Positions 1 to 12,200 of a stretch of 64,000 nucleotides of DNA are shown here, one piece after another; positions within the stretch are counted from its first letter, which is position 1, and each line of letters starts with the position of its first letter. Origin of the DNA: Cyanoderma ruficeps (lineage: Eukaryota > Chordata > Aves > Passeriformes > Timaliidae). The notes beneath the pieces are model-generated. The model was not told the origin of the DNA. It worked only from the letters and a program-made list of their open reading frames with translations, and ran no database searches. The stretch is from NCBI GenBank assembly GCA_008694505.1, contig VZDJ01000116.1, forward strand, positions 17,074,781 through 17,138,780, written 5' to 3'. The translations under genes and the position numbers were made by a program.

Positions 1-775
1 ATGGGAAACTGAAAGCTGTGTCCTTGGCCACCCACTGGGCAAAGCACTCGATGAAGTCCCTGTGTTTTCCTTGGGATCACTGGCTTCTCTCAGCAGATGA
101 TACTGTTCCTCAGCAGGGAATTGTCTGGCTTTTAACAGCTAAGCCAGACATTTATTTGCTTTCTGCCATGGAAGTGTATGGGAATGTGTTTGTGTCAGAG
201 GGGCAGTGCTCAGGAGAGCAAGCAGGTTCCATAAAATCACTGCTTGAGAATAGGCCAGGGCATGTAGAGGAGGCAGCTTCTCCAGTGGAAATTGAGGAAT
301 AGATGTTTGCAGTACATGGTGCTTGTCTGGGGGGGATAGAAGGGGATCTCACCTCTGAGGGGGGAGCTGGTTCTCAAGGGGACCTGAGGTGCAGTCCCAG
401 CATTGTGACTGTTGGAGCATTGAGTTATCCAGCTGTCCTCATGGCTCCTGTTCTCTGAGCCCATTTAGGCTGAGCCTAGACACATACATGAGAGAGTTTG
501 GGATGAGTCTGCTTCTGACTCGAAACCTCTGGAATTTTCAGCTTCTCACTCTGGGCTCAGCTGTCCTGTCTTCCTGAGGATGCTCCCTTGCTGGGATCAT
601 CATAGAAGCCCCGGGCATGTGTGAGATCACTTCCTGAGCCCAGCCCTCATCCAAGTCTGAGCTGGGGAAGATTGTGATACATGTCCTCTTGTCACACTGT
701 CACTGAACCAAGCACTGTAAATGGATGTACATACAAACCTAGAGCTCAATAAATAGCAGAGCCCCGCCAGTCCAG
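1..775 (+). other. Probable 3'UTR end of an upstream gene (ARMH3 orthologue by synteny)
   Basis: A canonical AATAAA lies at 748-753, followed within about 30 bases by a GT-rich stretch (around 775-795), which looks like a genuine cleavage and polyadenylation site on the + strand. No splice-bounded coding exon is recognisable in the first 750 bases, so this would be 3'UTR only. In human, the gene upstream of KCNIP2 in the same orientation is ARMH3 (C10orf76), with its 3' end facing KCNIP2, so that is the likely owner. The assignment rests on synteny knowledge, not on any protein match seen here. Confidence 0.35.
748..753 (+). other. Poly(A) signal AATAAA
   Basis: Exact AATAAA hexamer with a downstream GT-rich element. 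It is the only convincing transcript end in the first 8 kb. Confidence 0.45.
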
Positions 776-3017
776 AGTGTGCAGTGTTTGTCCTTCACAG
801 GAGGGAGCATGGGGTGGTTGTGGGAATGACTCTGTCACCATGTGGTAGCAGGGCTGTCACCTGCCTTTGGGCACTTCCTGCCTGTGCAGAGGGAGGTTGT
901 GACACTGCACAGTGATGCTTTGTCCTTGGTCCAGTCTGCAGGTACCATCCAGTAGTCAACATCCCTCTTCATCTTACGTGTCCCTGTGGCTGACACTAAG
1001 GGAGCCATTAGCAAGGCTGAGAGCCCATGAGTGAGGGATGCAGGGACCTGCCTGTGTGTGGTGTGATGCTCTCTGTTGCTGGTGTCAGCAAACTCCTGCT
1101 CACGCATTCTGCGGCACATTTGCCTGCTTTCTTAAACACCCTGCTACTATTTGTGTTTTGAGGCCAGCTTGAACTGAGCAGAAAGTCATTTAAATCTTAA
1201 TGTTCAGCTTCAGGATGTGTGTGATAGCCTCGAACTTTCCCATATCTGATCTGAGCAGGTGAGTGTATTTTGTTATATCTAATTCATAATTCTGTCTGTT
1301 ATGGGAAAAGCTGTTTTGGAGGCTTGGGGAGTGTGGGGAGGAATCAGATTGCTACTTTTAAATTATACAGCAGCTGCAGGGAGACAAATATTTTACCAAA
1401 TAATGACCTGGAAGATAACTGAATTTGAGCTAAACTTTGGAGGGAGTTACTAAGAGTTGTTTTGTATGTGCCACTGTGATTTTTGGTCTCTTTCTTTAGC
1501 TCTTACAGGTCCCACTTTTCATGCAGATTTGAGAGGCAGCTTCTTGGGAGCTGAGTCTTCCCTGCATGGGCCAGCAGATCCAAATGGTGTTTTGTCTGTT
1601 CTTTGGAGATGCCAGGAGCAGATAATAGCAAACCCCTGATCATGTACAGCAGCCAAAGGGTAGGGTGCACCTTTGCCCACCTGTTAGGTTTGGTTGGCAA
1701 ACCTCTTTGTCCTCTTCTTTGTCATGGCTATTGCCTGCTCTGGTCCCCTATCCATGGCACAGGGGCCATTCCTCTGCAGGATTGAGCTGCCTTCCATGTA
1801 AACATGTCCTGGTATCTGTTGTGGGGTGTTTTTCTCTTGAAGAATTGGATACTCCCTTCTCTGGGGTCCTGCACACTGTTGCGTGGTGGATATCAGGAGA
1901 AATCCCAGGAGATGTCTTCTAGACAGCACCTGCACAAGGGATCAACTCCAGTGTGCTCCACCTGCTTCCCTACAGTTCCTTCTCAGGGTGGAGCTGCTCT
2001 CTTTTCCTAGATCCTATTGCAGTACAGGGCAGGCAGAGGGAGTGGCTGTTCTCCCTGCCAAGTCACAACTGGCACTGTGTGTACTGGGGCTTGGGATGAT
2101 GTGTGGCCAGCAGTCAATGGTAAGATTTACAGCTGGCTCCTGGCACTCAAAAGCAGCTCTTGGTGTCAGCACTGAGGGCTTTTGGGTTTATTCTCATTTC
2201 CTGTGGGGCTCTGTTTTCCCATTTGGTATTTGTTGGTATGAGCAGGGTCGTGCTGGAGAGAAGTATGATGGGTTTTTTGGCAGCTGAGCCATTGTAGTAA
2301 CCTGAAAATAAAGAGGTAAAACCCATCTTTAGAAAATGTAGAAATCCAAGGGGGCCAGGATAAGTTGTGCTTTTCTCCTGGTGGCAGCTTACTAGTGCCT
2401 TTACTGATGCCTTCAGGGGGAGGGCAGACAGAAAAATAAGTGATGAATGGAAGTCTGGATCAGGAGTCTAGAGAAGGGCTGTTGCAAGGCTAGTGGGACC
2501 TGGAGGCCCCTGGGGCTACTGAGAGTCCTTCATGCTGGTCAGAGCTCTGGTTCTCCCCCCCTACAGCACAGTGTTGTTGTGCCCTGGGGGACACTGATCA
2601 AGCAGAGGGGTGATCCCAAATACATATGATAGGCAGCACCCTCGAGGGAGCATTGCTGAATGCTGTTGTCTTTCTCAAGCTTCTTTGGGCCACCCTGGCA
2701 GGTGCTCAGGGATGCAGGGCTCAGATCTGATCCAGTGTGGCTCTCACCACTCAAGGCTGTGGCTGACTGCAAAGAGATGCTCAGGATGGAGCTACATCTG
2801 TCCACACATCACTCAGGACCAGCAGCTTGTGCCCAGAGGAGCCCCTACTCTCCAGGACAGAATGGGACTCCCCTGGAGTCCCCAACATCTCAGCACGTCC
2901 CAGAGGGCCAGAAGAAGCACAGAGTCCTGTGCTGCCCTCTCCCAGCCTGGCAGCTGCTGGAGCACAGGCTGGGCCATGCTCTGCATCCTCTGCTCTCTGT
3001 GCTGTCCCTCCAGGGCT

Positions 3018-3055
3018 AATTGAATCATGTGGCTGGAAATTGAATCCAATTGAAT
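3018..3055. promoter_or_regulatory. Three phased AATTGAAT homeodomain-like sites
   Basis: Exact AATTGAAT occurs at 3018-3025, 3038-3045 and 3048-3055, so the starts are spaced 20 and 10 bases apart, about two turns and one turn of the helix. The first copy extends to TAATTGAAT. The surroundings are GC-rich, so the AT-rich cluster stands out. About 280 bases downstream, 3343-3357 carries a second cluster of ATTA/TAATTA cores. This resembles a homeodomain-bound enhancer; the function is inferred. Confidence 0.3.
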
Positions 3056-3335
3056 AGATTAAATGAGCCGGGCTTGCCGTTCACTGCAGCACAACTCAGA
3101 GCCTTGCCAAGCTGCTGCCAGAGGCTGGGAGCTCCCAGGAGTCCCGTGGGGGCAGGAAGGGGCTGGGGAGGCTGCCGGGAGATGGACACCCACTGCACTG
3201 GGCTGCTTCTCCAGCTCTGCTGTGACAGATGAGCCCTCAGCCATTTCTCGGTGATGTGCAGCCTGGCTGTGTCCCAGGGCCCACAGGTCACTCTGCTACA
3301 GGCATACAGAGCTTGGGTTGGCTCGTTTCCCTTCT

Positions 3336-3362
3336 GAAGCAATTAATGACTAATTAGCTGGA
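3336..3362. promoter_or_regulatory. Homeodomain core cluster (ATTA/TAATTA)
   Basis: An AT-rich island in GC-rich DNA containing CAATTAATG and CTAATTAGC, both near-palindromic homeodomain half-site pairs. No other support. Confidence 0.25.
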
Positions 3363-6300
3363 GCTCCTCTGCTCCAGGGTTCAGCCAGGGCCTTCCCAAC
3401 AGTGTGCAGGGGCTGGGGTGCTCTAATGACATGTGGCTGCTCAGGAGTTCCAATCCTGTTGTTCCCCCAGCCTGCAAGTGGAGCTAGTAGTGCTCCAGCA
3501 GCGCCCACCTACAGCACCCCAGGCCCTGCTTTTGGCCCCTTTGCTGCAACCATTGCCAAGCCAGTGGGATGGGAGAGGATGGAATGGGATGGGCAGCTGA
3601 GAGCAGAGTGCTGAGGCCACAGTCACAACAGAGACATCCCTCCCATGGAGGTGAGCTCGGGCACAGGGCCGTGCCCTGGCAAAGCTGGAGGACACGTGTC
3701 TGCACTGTGGTCTCGCTTGTGATGGAGATGCACATCTGTTCTCATAGCAGACCTGAGCTGCTGAAAGAGTCCCTGGTGTGGCATCCAGCATGGCATAAAT
3801 GAAGGTTGGAAATAGTATCTAGTTCCTCTTTAATTAAAACCTGAGCCCACAGGCACTGAGCACACAAACATGAGATGCTTTATAATGCTGGGAGGGCTTG
3901 TGAGACTCAGGGTGTGTCCTGAGCCCAGGAATGCTCCAGTCTCCACTCCCCAGACCAAGTCTTTTCTTCACACAGATTCTGTATCTGTTACACAGAAGTG
4001 GCAAAGAAACATTCTGTGTGGACACAGAGCCCCCCTTCAGCCCACCCAGCAGTGAGGCCATACTGGGGAATCCCTCCTTGCTGGAGACATAAGCAGAGGC
4101 AGGTGACTGGCTTTCGAGGATACTGAGTGTGATGCAAAGTCCTTTCTCCCTCCTGCACACCCAGATTTCTCACACCTGCTGGTTTGCATTTGACAGAGGA
4201 GTTTCCCTTCCTCCTGCAGCCTTCCTGCTTGCAAGGCTCTCCCAGCAGCTTGCAGCATCATCTGTTCCTCCTCCAGTTTTGCAAGATTTTTCAGCAGCTG
4301 AAGTTCCCCCGGGTCTGAATTTTACAGTGACTCCCCCCTGCCCATGTGTCTGTTAGTGGAGATGGGATCAGCCCTCCTCTGTGTGTGTCCTGGCTGATGT
4401 GCCCCGGGGCATCACCTCCCGAGGACCTGCTGGTCTGCTGTAGCTGTTCCAAGATTCCAGAGACCCATCTCTCTGCAGAGACAAGGGGCTCATCTTGGTC
4501 TTGTGTCACTGAGATCCATTTCCTCTGCAGATGTAGTAAATATTGTGGTACATTCCTGAGTGAGCCATGTGCCCTGCCTGCAGCCCTCCCCAGACACTGG
4601 CATGGCCATCAACATTTCTGCTCCAGACCAGGGGTCCACCTGGGTTCTGGGGAGGAATAGCCCCTGGTGCAGAGCTGCTCATCTCCATCTACTGGCATGT
4701 TTGCAAGGGGTGAAGCTGGTTTAAGGAGCTGCTCTGTGTGCCCTCTGCCTCTGGAACCAGTCCCTGTGTGCTGGGTCCCTTGTCCCAGCCTGGGAGCTGC
4801 TTGGGAGCCCTCTCTGCTGTGGAAGCAGAACTGTCCCTTGTTGCCAAGTGTAAGTCTGAGCCCAGAGACACCAGGTGACCACAGCCAAAATAGGATTAAT
4901 GGCATCTGCTGGGAGCTCATCCCAAGGACTGCTATTGATGACCATGGCTTTAAAATACTGTTAACAGTGGATAAAGCACCGTGATTTCAAGCACTCAACA
5001 ATTACATCTCTGTTTGAAATTTCCTAAAGATAGGATCAGACTCCTGAGTCTTGCTCTCTGCTTTTTCCATAGAACTAATAAGAATGGAGATATGCAATTA
5101 GAGAGTGTGCAGGCTGGTAGGGCAGATCAATGCCTTGTAGTTACCTAATGAAGTGTTAAATTATGTCTTTCCCTGTCCCCATATCACATCCACCCCAGGC
5201 TGCTTGCAGAGAGCCTGGGGAAGGGCTCTCTGCATTCCTCTACCCCTGAGGTGCAGACCCAAGCACTCCTGACTCCTCTCCAGCATCATCTTCTGTGGTT
5301 TGGGACTGTCTTGTGTTGAGCCTAAGGTTTTCAGCAGGGGAGTGTAGGGACTTGTGGCCCCAGAGCTGGGGTGCCAGCAGGGAGCAGGAGGCATAGGTGA
5401 GCCAAAGGGATCACTCCAGTAGTGCAGGGTGAAGGTCCTGGGGGAGGAGCAGGGATGGTTGTGGGTAGGCTCGGCTCCGTCCAGCCTGGGTGTGGACGAG
5501 GCTGGTGGCAGCCTAGCACAGTTCTGTCTCCAGCCAGGCTCTTCATCTGGTGAATTTCTAAACTTGTTCCCTTCCCCAGTTATGACAAGGCTGCAGTGGC
5601 CACGTGATGAGCGGGGGACAAACAAGGCTCCTGGACAGCGTGACCCTGCTCCTACTTTCCAGCCTTTCTCACCCTGACTCATTCCTGGCTGCAGTTGCAC
5701 TGCCTGGGGAGCAGCAGTAATCCCGTGCAGATGTCCCTTATCAAAGCTTTGCTGTCTCTGTCAGGGTGACAGATAGGCCACTTAGGGAACATGCCTTGGG
5801 CCTGGGCCAGTGCCAGTGTGAATGGGTGATTTCCACCATAGTGAGGCTGTCTGAGTGAGCCCAGGGCCACTCTGCCTCCGAGAGGCACACGGCCTCGGGT
5901 GCACCTCATGGGGCAGCACCATTTCGACCCCCAGCCTGTGCATTTCCTACTCATCCCATCCTTCTGCCAGCTGTGCCAAGCCCTGGGGCTGGTTTACATG
6001 TCCCTGTTTCTCTCATGGCTCTCTGCTGCTGTTGCAGAGTTGAGTTTGGGGACCTGGATACATCCACAAGACCCCTGCCTGCCCCAGCAGGCTCGATCCA
6101 TCCACCTGCCTGCCCTCCACACTCTCCTGGCCCTGGGCTTCGGAGTATGGGCCTCACGGTTAGCTGTGCCTGTGGAGCCTGTGCCATGTGTTGGCCATCT
6201 AGAGCATGGCCCTTCCTCCAAGTTACCCCTTGTAACTGGGATTGGGTCCTCAGGAGCAGACAGAGCTCTTTCTATCCTCTGGAAATTGTTAATCCACTGA

Positions 6301-8399
6301 CATCTTCCACAGTGCAGACCACTGGCCCTGCCTGTGGCTGGCTCCTGCCCATCCTGAAGCTGCTGATTGCTTTTGTGGTGGATGTGGCCAGCAGCAGCCA
6401 GGCTGCACAAGGCATGCTTTGATTAAAGCCTCAGACACTACTTAGGTGATTTCCCCCAGCCTGCCCCAGTCTTTTTGCATCTGCTGCACGTCCTGGTGAG
6501 ATTGAGATGTGTTGCAAGGGATGCTCAGCATTCTGGAGTGACTTTGCTGTTGTGCCTGCCCCTGTCCAGACATGTTCACAGAGGCATCTCTGCACCCAGT
6601 GCACCAAAGGGCACCTGTCTGGGTCTGGACGAGAGGGCAGAGACCAGGCCCACTCCTGCTTCTCCCACCCTGGCAACCTGCAGACCCCCAGTGCCCAGAG
6701 GAACATTTAGGGAGGACGTTGTATTTTTCCCAAGCAGAGAAAGGCTCAGAGGCTGTGAATCCTGGCAGAATGCCCAGTCCTCATGTCTGCTAAGGAAAGG
6801 AGCTGTAACCAGCGATCAAGTAAGTTGTGTCCCCTTTTTTCTACACTGTGGGGAGGGTGGGATATGTCAGCCTGGGCCTGGGGCTGCCTCATCCTACCCT
6901 GTGGTAGCCACCAAACCGCCCAGCTTCCCTCTCTCCCCAGCCTGGCAAAGCATCTCTTGTTTGCCTGCCGGAACAGGAGCACTTAGCCAGGATAAAAATA
7001 GCCATGTTTGCCTCCCAATGGACCAAGGATGGCAGGAGGTGAAAACTTCCCTGTGCAGCTCTGCTGGGCTTGCCACATCCAAAGCAGGATCGACCTCGAG
7101 GAAGGTGAAGTTGGTGGGTGAGCTTGGGCATGGATCACGCAGTGCTCCCAATCTACTTCCCTGGGAGAGCGCTGGTCCCCAAGGGCAGCCAAGAAAATGT
7201 GGCCAAGCACAATGTGGCCATGGTGGAGAGGTTGTAGCAGGGAGGTTGAGGAGGCTGGGGAGCAGCAGGATGGACAAGCCCAGAAGTGCAGGGGATCTGT
7301 GGGCTGGCCAGGCTCCAGCTCTGCTTGTCAGGCTAAGCGGAGGGGGCACTGCCAGAGCTGTCCCGGGAGTTTCCCTCCAGCCAGTCACTGCAGGCTCCGT
7401 GCATTGGCCACAGGGAGGGCTGGGGGAATGTGTTTAGTTCTCCGAGCATTTCTCCACTGCGTTTTCCTTGCTAAATGGCTCTTATTTTTAGATCCAGGCA
7501 GTTGCTAAGCATCACTGCCTCGCTAAGGCAGCTTCTTTCATGGCTTGACACCAAAGCACGCTGACAACACGCTGCCTCGTGAGCACGGCCCTCCCTCCTC
7601 GCTGATCTGGATTCCCTTCTGCCCTGCGGCTCCTGTGTGCCGGGCTGGCACGGGGATCAGGAGCGATCAGGATGCTCCCGGAGCCCCTGCTCTCCTCTGT
7701 CTCTCTGCATGGGGGAGAGAATGAAGGGAGAAGTGCTGGGAAACGATGGGAGCTGGACAGCTCCTGAGATGTGCCCAGGACCCCTGTCATGGTGTAAACA
7801 CTCAGTACTCAGGCAGTGACATGACAAAAGCCCCTGGCTTTGTCCATAGAGGGGACTCTCCAGCAGAGTCTGAATCCCCGGGGACGGCATCGTGCACAGA
7901 TGGCAACAAATAACCAGGGGCAGCAGCGGGACATCAAGTTCCCAGTGCCAGATGTACCGGTGAGCTGTGAACTCCTCTCTTGGCAGCACCGTGCCTCTGG
8001 AAGCCTCCCCTGCTGCTTCACCCTTTCCCTGGGGCTGCAGGAGATGGGGGTAAAATCCTGCTAATGACTCCAATCCTGCATGGAAAGTCACGCTCGGGGT
8101 GGGGACGGCAGTGGGACCCGCTTCTGTGCTTGCCTGCAGGCAGGGGGACCTGGCCGCCCTCCCCACACCTTTCCTGCATCTCCTGACCCCTGCCCGTCCC
8201 TTCCGTCTCAGACGGATTTCTCATCCAGCTTCTCTCCGCAGCCGGAGATGCAACAGCCCCGCGGGACCGGGCAGGGCTGGGGTTCCCCTTCCGGGGGGTC
8301 CCACGGGGCAGCCCGGCATGGGCACTGACACGCAGGGCTCGGGGGACCCTCGTTTCCCTGCAGTGGGCTGTGGGGGTCTGCGCCCCTCCTGCCCCACGC

Positions 8400-9200
8400 C
8401 TTCTCTATCTCTGTCCCCTTCTCCGTCCCTGCGCGGTGCCTGATGCCCGTGTCTCCCCCGAACCGCCGGAGACCCCACCTCCGTGCGGTCCGGAGCAGCT
8501 CTCTGCCTGCCTCTTCCCGGGAGCGCCCCCGCTCTCCGCCCCCCGCCCGTGCCTCAGTTTCCCCGCGGCGGCGGGGCCGGGCTGGCAGTTCCCGGGAAGA
8601 GGCGGGGAAGAACGAGAGGGAGGGGGCGGCCGTGCCCAGCCCCGGCGGCGGCGGGGACCGGGGCGGCTGCGCGCTCCTGCTGCCGTGCCGAGCCGTGCCG
8701 AGCCCAGCCGAGCTCCCGGCACCGCCGGCCCCTTGCCGCTGCCGCGCTGAGCGGCGCGGGCGGCGGGGCGGGGGGAGGCGGCGGCCGCGGGCAGCCCCTG
8801 CCCGCCGGCGCAGCCCGTGCGCCCCGTCGCCGTTCCCCCCGCCGCTCGGCGGGGCAGGAAGATGCGGAGCAAGGGCAGGAAGGAGAGCCTGTCCGACTCC
8901 CGCGACCTGGACGGCTCCTACGACCAGCTGACGGGTGAGTGCCGCCGCCGGGGAAGGTGCAGCAGCCACTCGGACCACGGCGCCGGGCGGTCCCGGGCAC
9001 CCGCTTCCAGCCCCGCTGAGCCCCGCTCCCTGCCCGCTCCGCTTCGCCGCACGCCTTGCTCGGGGAGACGGGGAACGGCCGCGACCCCGGCGCTGGAGCA
9101 GGGGGACAGTCCCGACCCCCGGGGGGAGGGTGCTCCGGGGCGATAGGGCTGGTCCCAGCGTGCAGAGGTTGTCCCGAGGCAAGGAAAAGGCCCCGGACAG
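8400..9200 (+). promoter_or_regulatory. KCNIP2: CpG island promoter of KCNIP2 exon 1a
   Basis: Dense CpG runs on both sides of the 8862 start codon, with repeated GGCGG/CCGCC (SP1-type) boxes and no TATA box. This is the typical CpG-island promoter layout. The transcription start must lie upstream of 8862, probably within 8550-8800, but cannot be fixed from sequence. The long antisense open frames across this island are a by-product of its GC content. Confidence 0.7.
8862..8934 (+). CDS. KCNIP2: KCNIP2 alternative first coding exon 1a
   Basis: Encodes [20 protein letters not shown] then DQLT, plus one base (G) of the next codon. This closely matches the human KChIP2 start ([15 protein letters not shown]...). 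The start context has A at -3. The donor is G|GTGAGT at 8935. It splices to 47012, giving ...[14 protein letters not shown]. The intron is about 38 kb and spans all other alternative first exons. Confidence 0.95.
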
Positions 9201-12200
9201 AGGGTTGGATGCTTGGACCGCCTTTGGCCGCCCCCCAAGTTCACACTCTCTCACTGTTACACCCAAGCCCCTCGGGACACCAGTGTCAGGTGCTGGGCGC
9301 TCTCTCCCATGCCTTGGACCACTGCTGCACCCCGGGGTGGCACAGCCGCAGGTTCCCCAGGGAAGACAGGCTCACTCTGCTCAGAAAACCCCAGCAGCAC
9401 CACGGTGTGCTGATCTTCACCCATCACCCGGTGTCCCCTAGAGCATTCCTTGAGATGTCCTGCCCCTGGATGGGATAGCTGTGGGACAGAGAGGATTAAG
9501 ACGATCCGTTTGTGACCCTATTGTATTACCCTCACCCTCTGCCCCGTCAGGGAATTGCCGAGCATCCCACATCCCACAACATCTGCCCATCCGTCACACC
9601 TCATCTTCCACTGTCCGATAGGGAAGCAGCTGAGCTGGAGCTGGCAACACCTCTCCTTCCCCACGTGCTCTCCACAGATCAGGCCAAATCCTGTCCCCTT
9701 TCAAGGCCTCTGTGGCAGCAGCTGTGAAATGGGGCAGCAGTTCCCACGTGCCTCCTGGGACCCACGGTGGAGCTGAACCTTTCCTTAGTTGGTGGGGATC
9801 GGTGTCCTTGTGCCGCAGGCACTGTGGTGTGTGCACAGGCGGCTTCCCTGAGTCCCGGTGATGCTTTTTCTGCTGAAGTCTGGGGTGGATTTCAGGACTT
9901 GCTCTAGAATTTCCAATAGGTGGTGGTGGCAGAGTAGGACCTCTGCTCTGCTTTCCTGAACAGCCCCACACATGGGAAACACTGCTTACTGTCTACCCAA
10001 ACGTGCTGTAGGGAAGATATTTTTGAGCTGTGTAGGAACTTGGAACCCACACACAACTTTTGGTTTCTCCGGTAACTTTAAAATGTCCATATGGGTTTAA
10101 ATCAAATCAAAGATAAAAATAAATTCCAGTCTCTCTAAGACGGAGACCTTTTATGCCTGGATTTACCTCTGAGCCAGCTGTGCAGCAAGCTGGATGGAGT
10201 GGAGCTGTGCCACCATGCAAGTCCCTGCCTGCAGGGATGGGGCTTCGGGGAAGTCTTTGGGGAATGAGGCTGGAAATATCTGCCCCATTTCCCAGAGTGG
10301 GAAACAGGCCCTGTAGGGCATGTCACTCATTTCCCATCACTGTCAAGTCAGCGACCTGCCAGGGCAGAGCCTGCAGTAGCACCATGGAGGAGAGGGAGCT
10401 GGTCCCAGTGGCAATGATTTCCCCTGTGCTGGCTGAATGCAGTGAAGCTGACCCCCCCCATAGAGGGACAGTTGTCTTTCTCCCAGAGAGTGTGGAAGTG
10501 ATGCAGGCAGAAGAAGGGATGCAACCTTAACTCTAGGGAGGGTTTACTAGCTTGACCCCACACCTTCTAACCTGGTCTTGGCTCTCCTGATATCCTGGAG
10601 ATGTGGTGGGGAGTTGGGACCTCCATAGGGCTGTAGCAAAGCCCTGGGGTGAAGCTGGCAGTGCCTGTGTGGGCTTAGTCTCTATCTGCAGACAGGAGGG
10701 TTGCTGCTGGCACCTGCTGTTTGGTAGCTCAGCTCTGCTTGGGGTCAAGCATGAGCAGTTTTGGGTGTTCCTGCAGCTTTGGAGACCCCCATCCACTAGG
10801 ACACGTCCGAGTTTAGAGGACATCTGCCATGCAAGAGCTGTTAGCTGAGAGACGGTACCAGGCGAGGCGACAGCCCCACAGCAGCTCCAGGGATTGCTGG
10901 TGTGTACAGAGACAGCAGTCAGTCCTGCTGCCTCCTCACTACTGCCCAAAATCAGGGATGGGAGCAACATGATTCCCACCTATGCATGCCCAGAGAAGGG
11001 TTAGCAACACCCACTTCCAGAAGAAGAGGATCTAAACAGGAATCAGGACCCCCAGCCATGCTCAGGGTAGAAACGCTCCACAATGTCCACTCATTCTTAA
11101 ATTTAAAAAGCTGTTGAAAATGAGGGTGCAGTGGCAGTCCCCACTCCCTACGGCGGCTCCAGCGATGCCCGGCTGCCCCGGCTCCGTGGGCACGTGGATG
11201 TGTGTGTGAGAGGCCCGAGTGAATGAGAACTGCCTGTGTGTGAGCAGCGGGGAGAGCAGCAGCGCTCCCAGCGCCGGGGGAACACGGGCAGGGCTGGGCG
11301 AGCCGGGATGGACCCGCCTGTGCTGACCCTGGTGCGGCGCCATGGGGCAAGGGCAGGAAGCAGCCGTGCCTGCCTGGCTGCTGAGCCTGAGGCTGGGCAC
11401 CCACCTGGGTGTTAAGGAGAGAAATGTCCCTGTTACACCACCAGGAAATTAAACTGGTCCATTTCTGGGATATTTAGATGACGCTAGCGAAAAATAAAAG
11501 CCATCCATAAATTACATTATTCCTCCAGCCTCTAATGGCATGAGCGATTAGTGTGCAAGCAGAGCCCGGAGCCAGTGTCTCAGGACTGCTCTGGCCATGG
11601 CTCTCCATGCAGAAGAAATGGGAATCCAGAACCACTTTGTCCCGAGAAGTGCAGGTACTGCATCCCTGACGCTGAATGCTGGCAGTGTGAGAGGTGAGTG
11701 AGCTTGGAGGAGGGTTTCCCTCCTGCCTGATGCTCCACAGGGATGTGTGGGCATCAGGGCTGTCCTAGCTCTTGATTTGGAGCAAGGGTCGGTGGCCTAG
11801 GATTTGTCTTATCCCGTTGAACAAACCCCTCCCAGCCATGCTGCTGTATCCCATGAGCGGGACAGCATGTGCCAGCACGGGGTCAATATCTAGGCTGTCT
11901 GGGATGGGGCAAAGCCTCTAACGGCCTTTTGGAAAAATGAGGGATTCATCTCCAGGGCTGTTGGGTCCCCCAAAAAGGGTTAAGAGGCTCACTTTTCACT
12001 CTTGCTTTTCCACCCCTCCTTTTTTCCTCCAGTTGTCATGATCTGGGGACTCGAGCAACCGCTTTGCTCCACCCCAAAGGCAGCTGCAGCATTTGCAGGG
12101 TTGAGCAATTGCTATAGAGATCATCTGCAGAGCTTTGGGATCCTCCTGTCTCCAGAGGCACAGCTGATGGATGGGGACTCCCCAACTCCTAGCACTTTTA

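Larger units (their letters stand above)
776..8399. other. Intergenic region upstream of KCNIP2, no gene seen
   Basis: GC-rich sequence with many chance open frames on both strands. None has recognisable protein similarity or splice-bounded exon structure. It contains small AT-rich islands with homeodomain-like sites (3015-3075, 3336-3362, about 4950-5160), which could be regulatory. No intact mobile element is recognised. Confidence 0.6.

Noticed and set aside
6783..6819. Short ATG frame (MSAKERSCNQRS) ending at a GTAAGT donor in the KCNIP2-compatible phase
   Set aside because: Only 12 codons, no family resemblance, and 2 kb upstream of the CpG-island promoter. Phase fits by chance one time in three.
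6475..7437. 320-codon plus-strand frame upstream of KCNIP2
   Set aside because: No recognisable domain and irregular composition; it contains a GTAAGT inside and has no neighbouring exons. It looks like chance in GC-rich DNA.
8208..9266. 352-codon minus-strand open frame across the KCNIP2 CpG island
   Set aside because: High GC removes stop codons. The translation is Pro/Arg/Gly/Ala-rich with no domain, and it is antisense to the real exon 1a.
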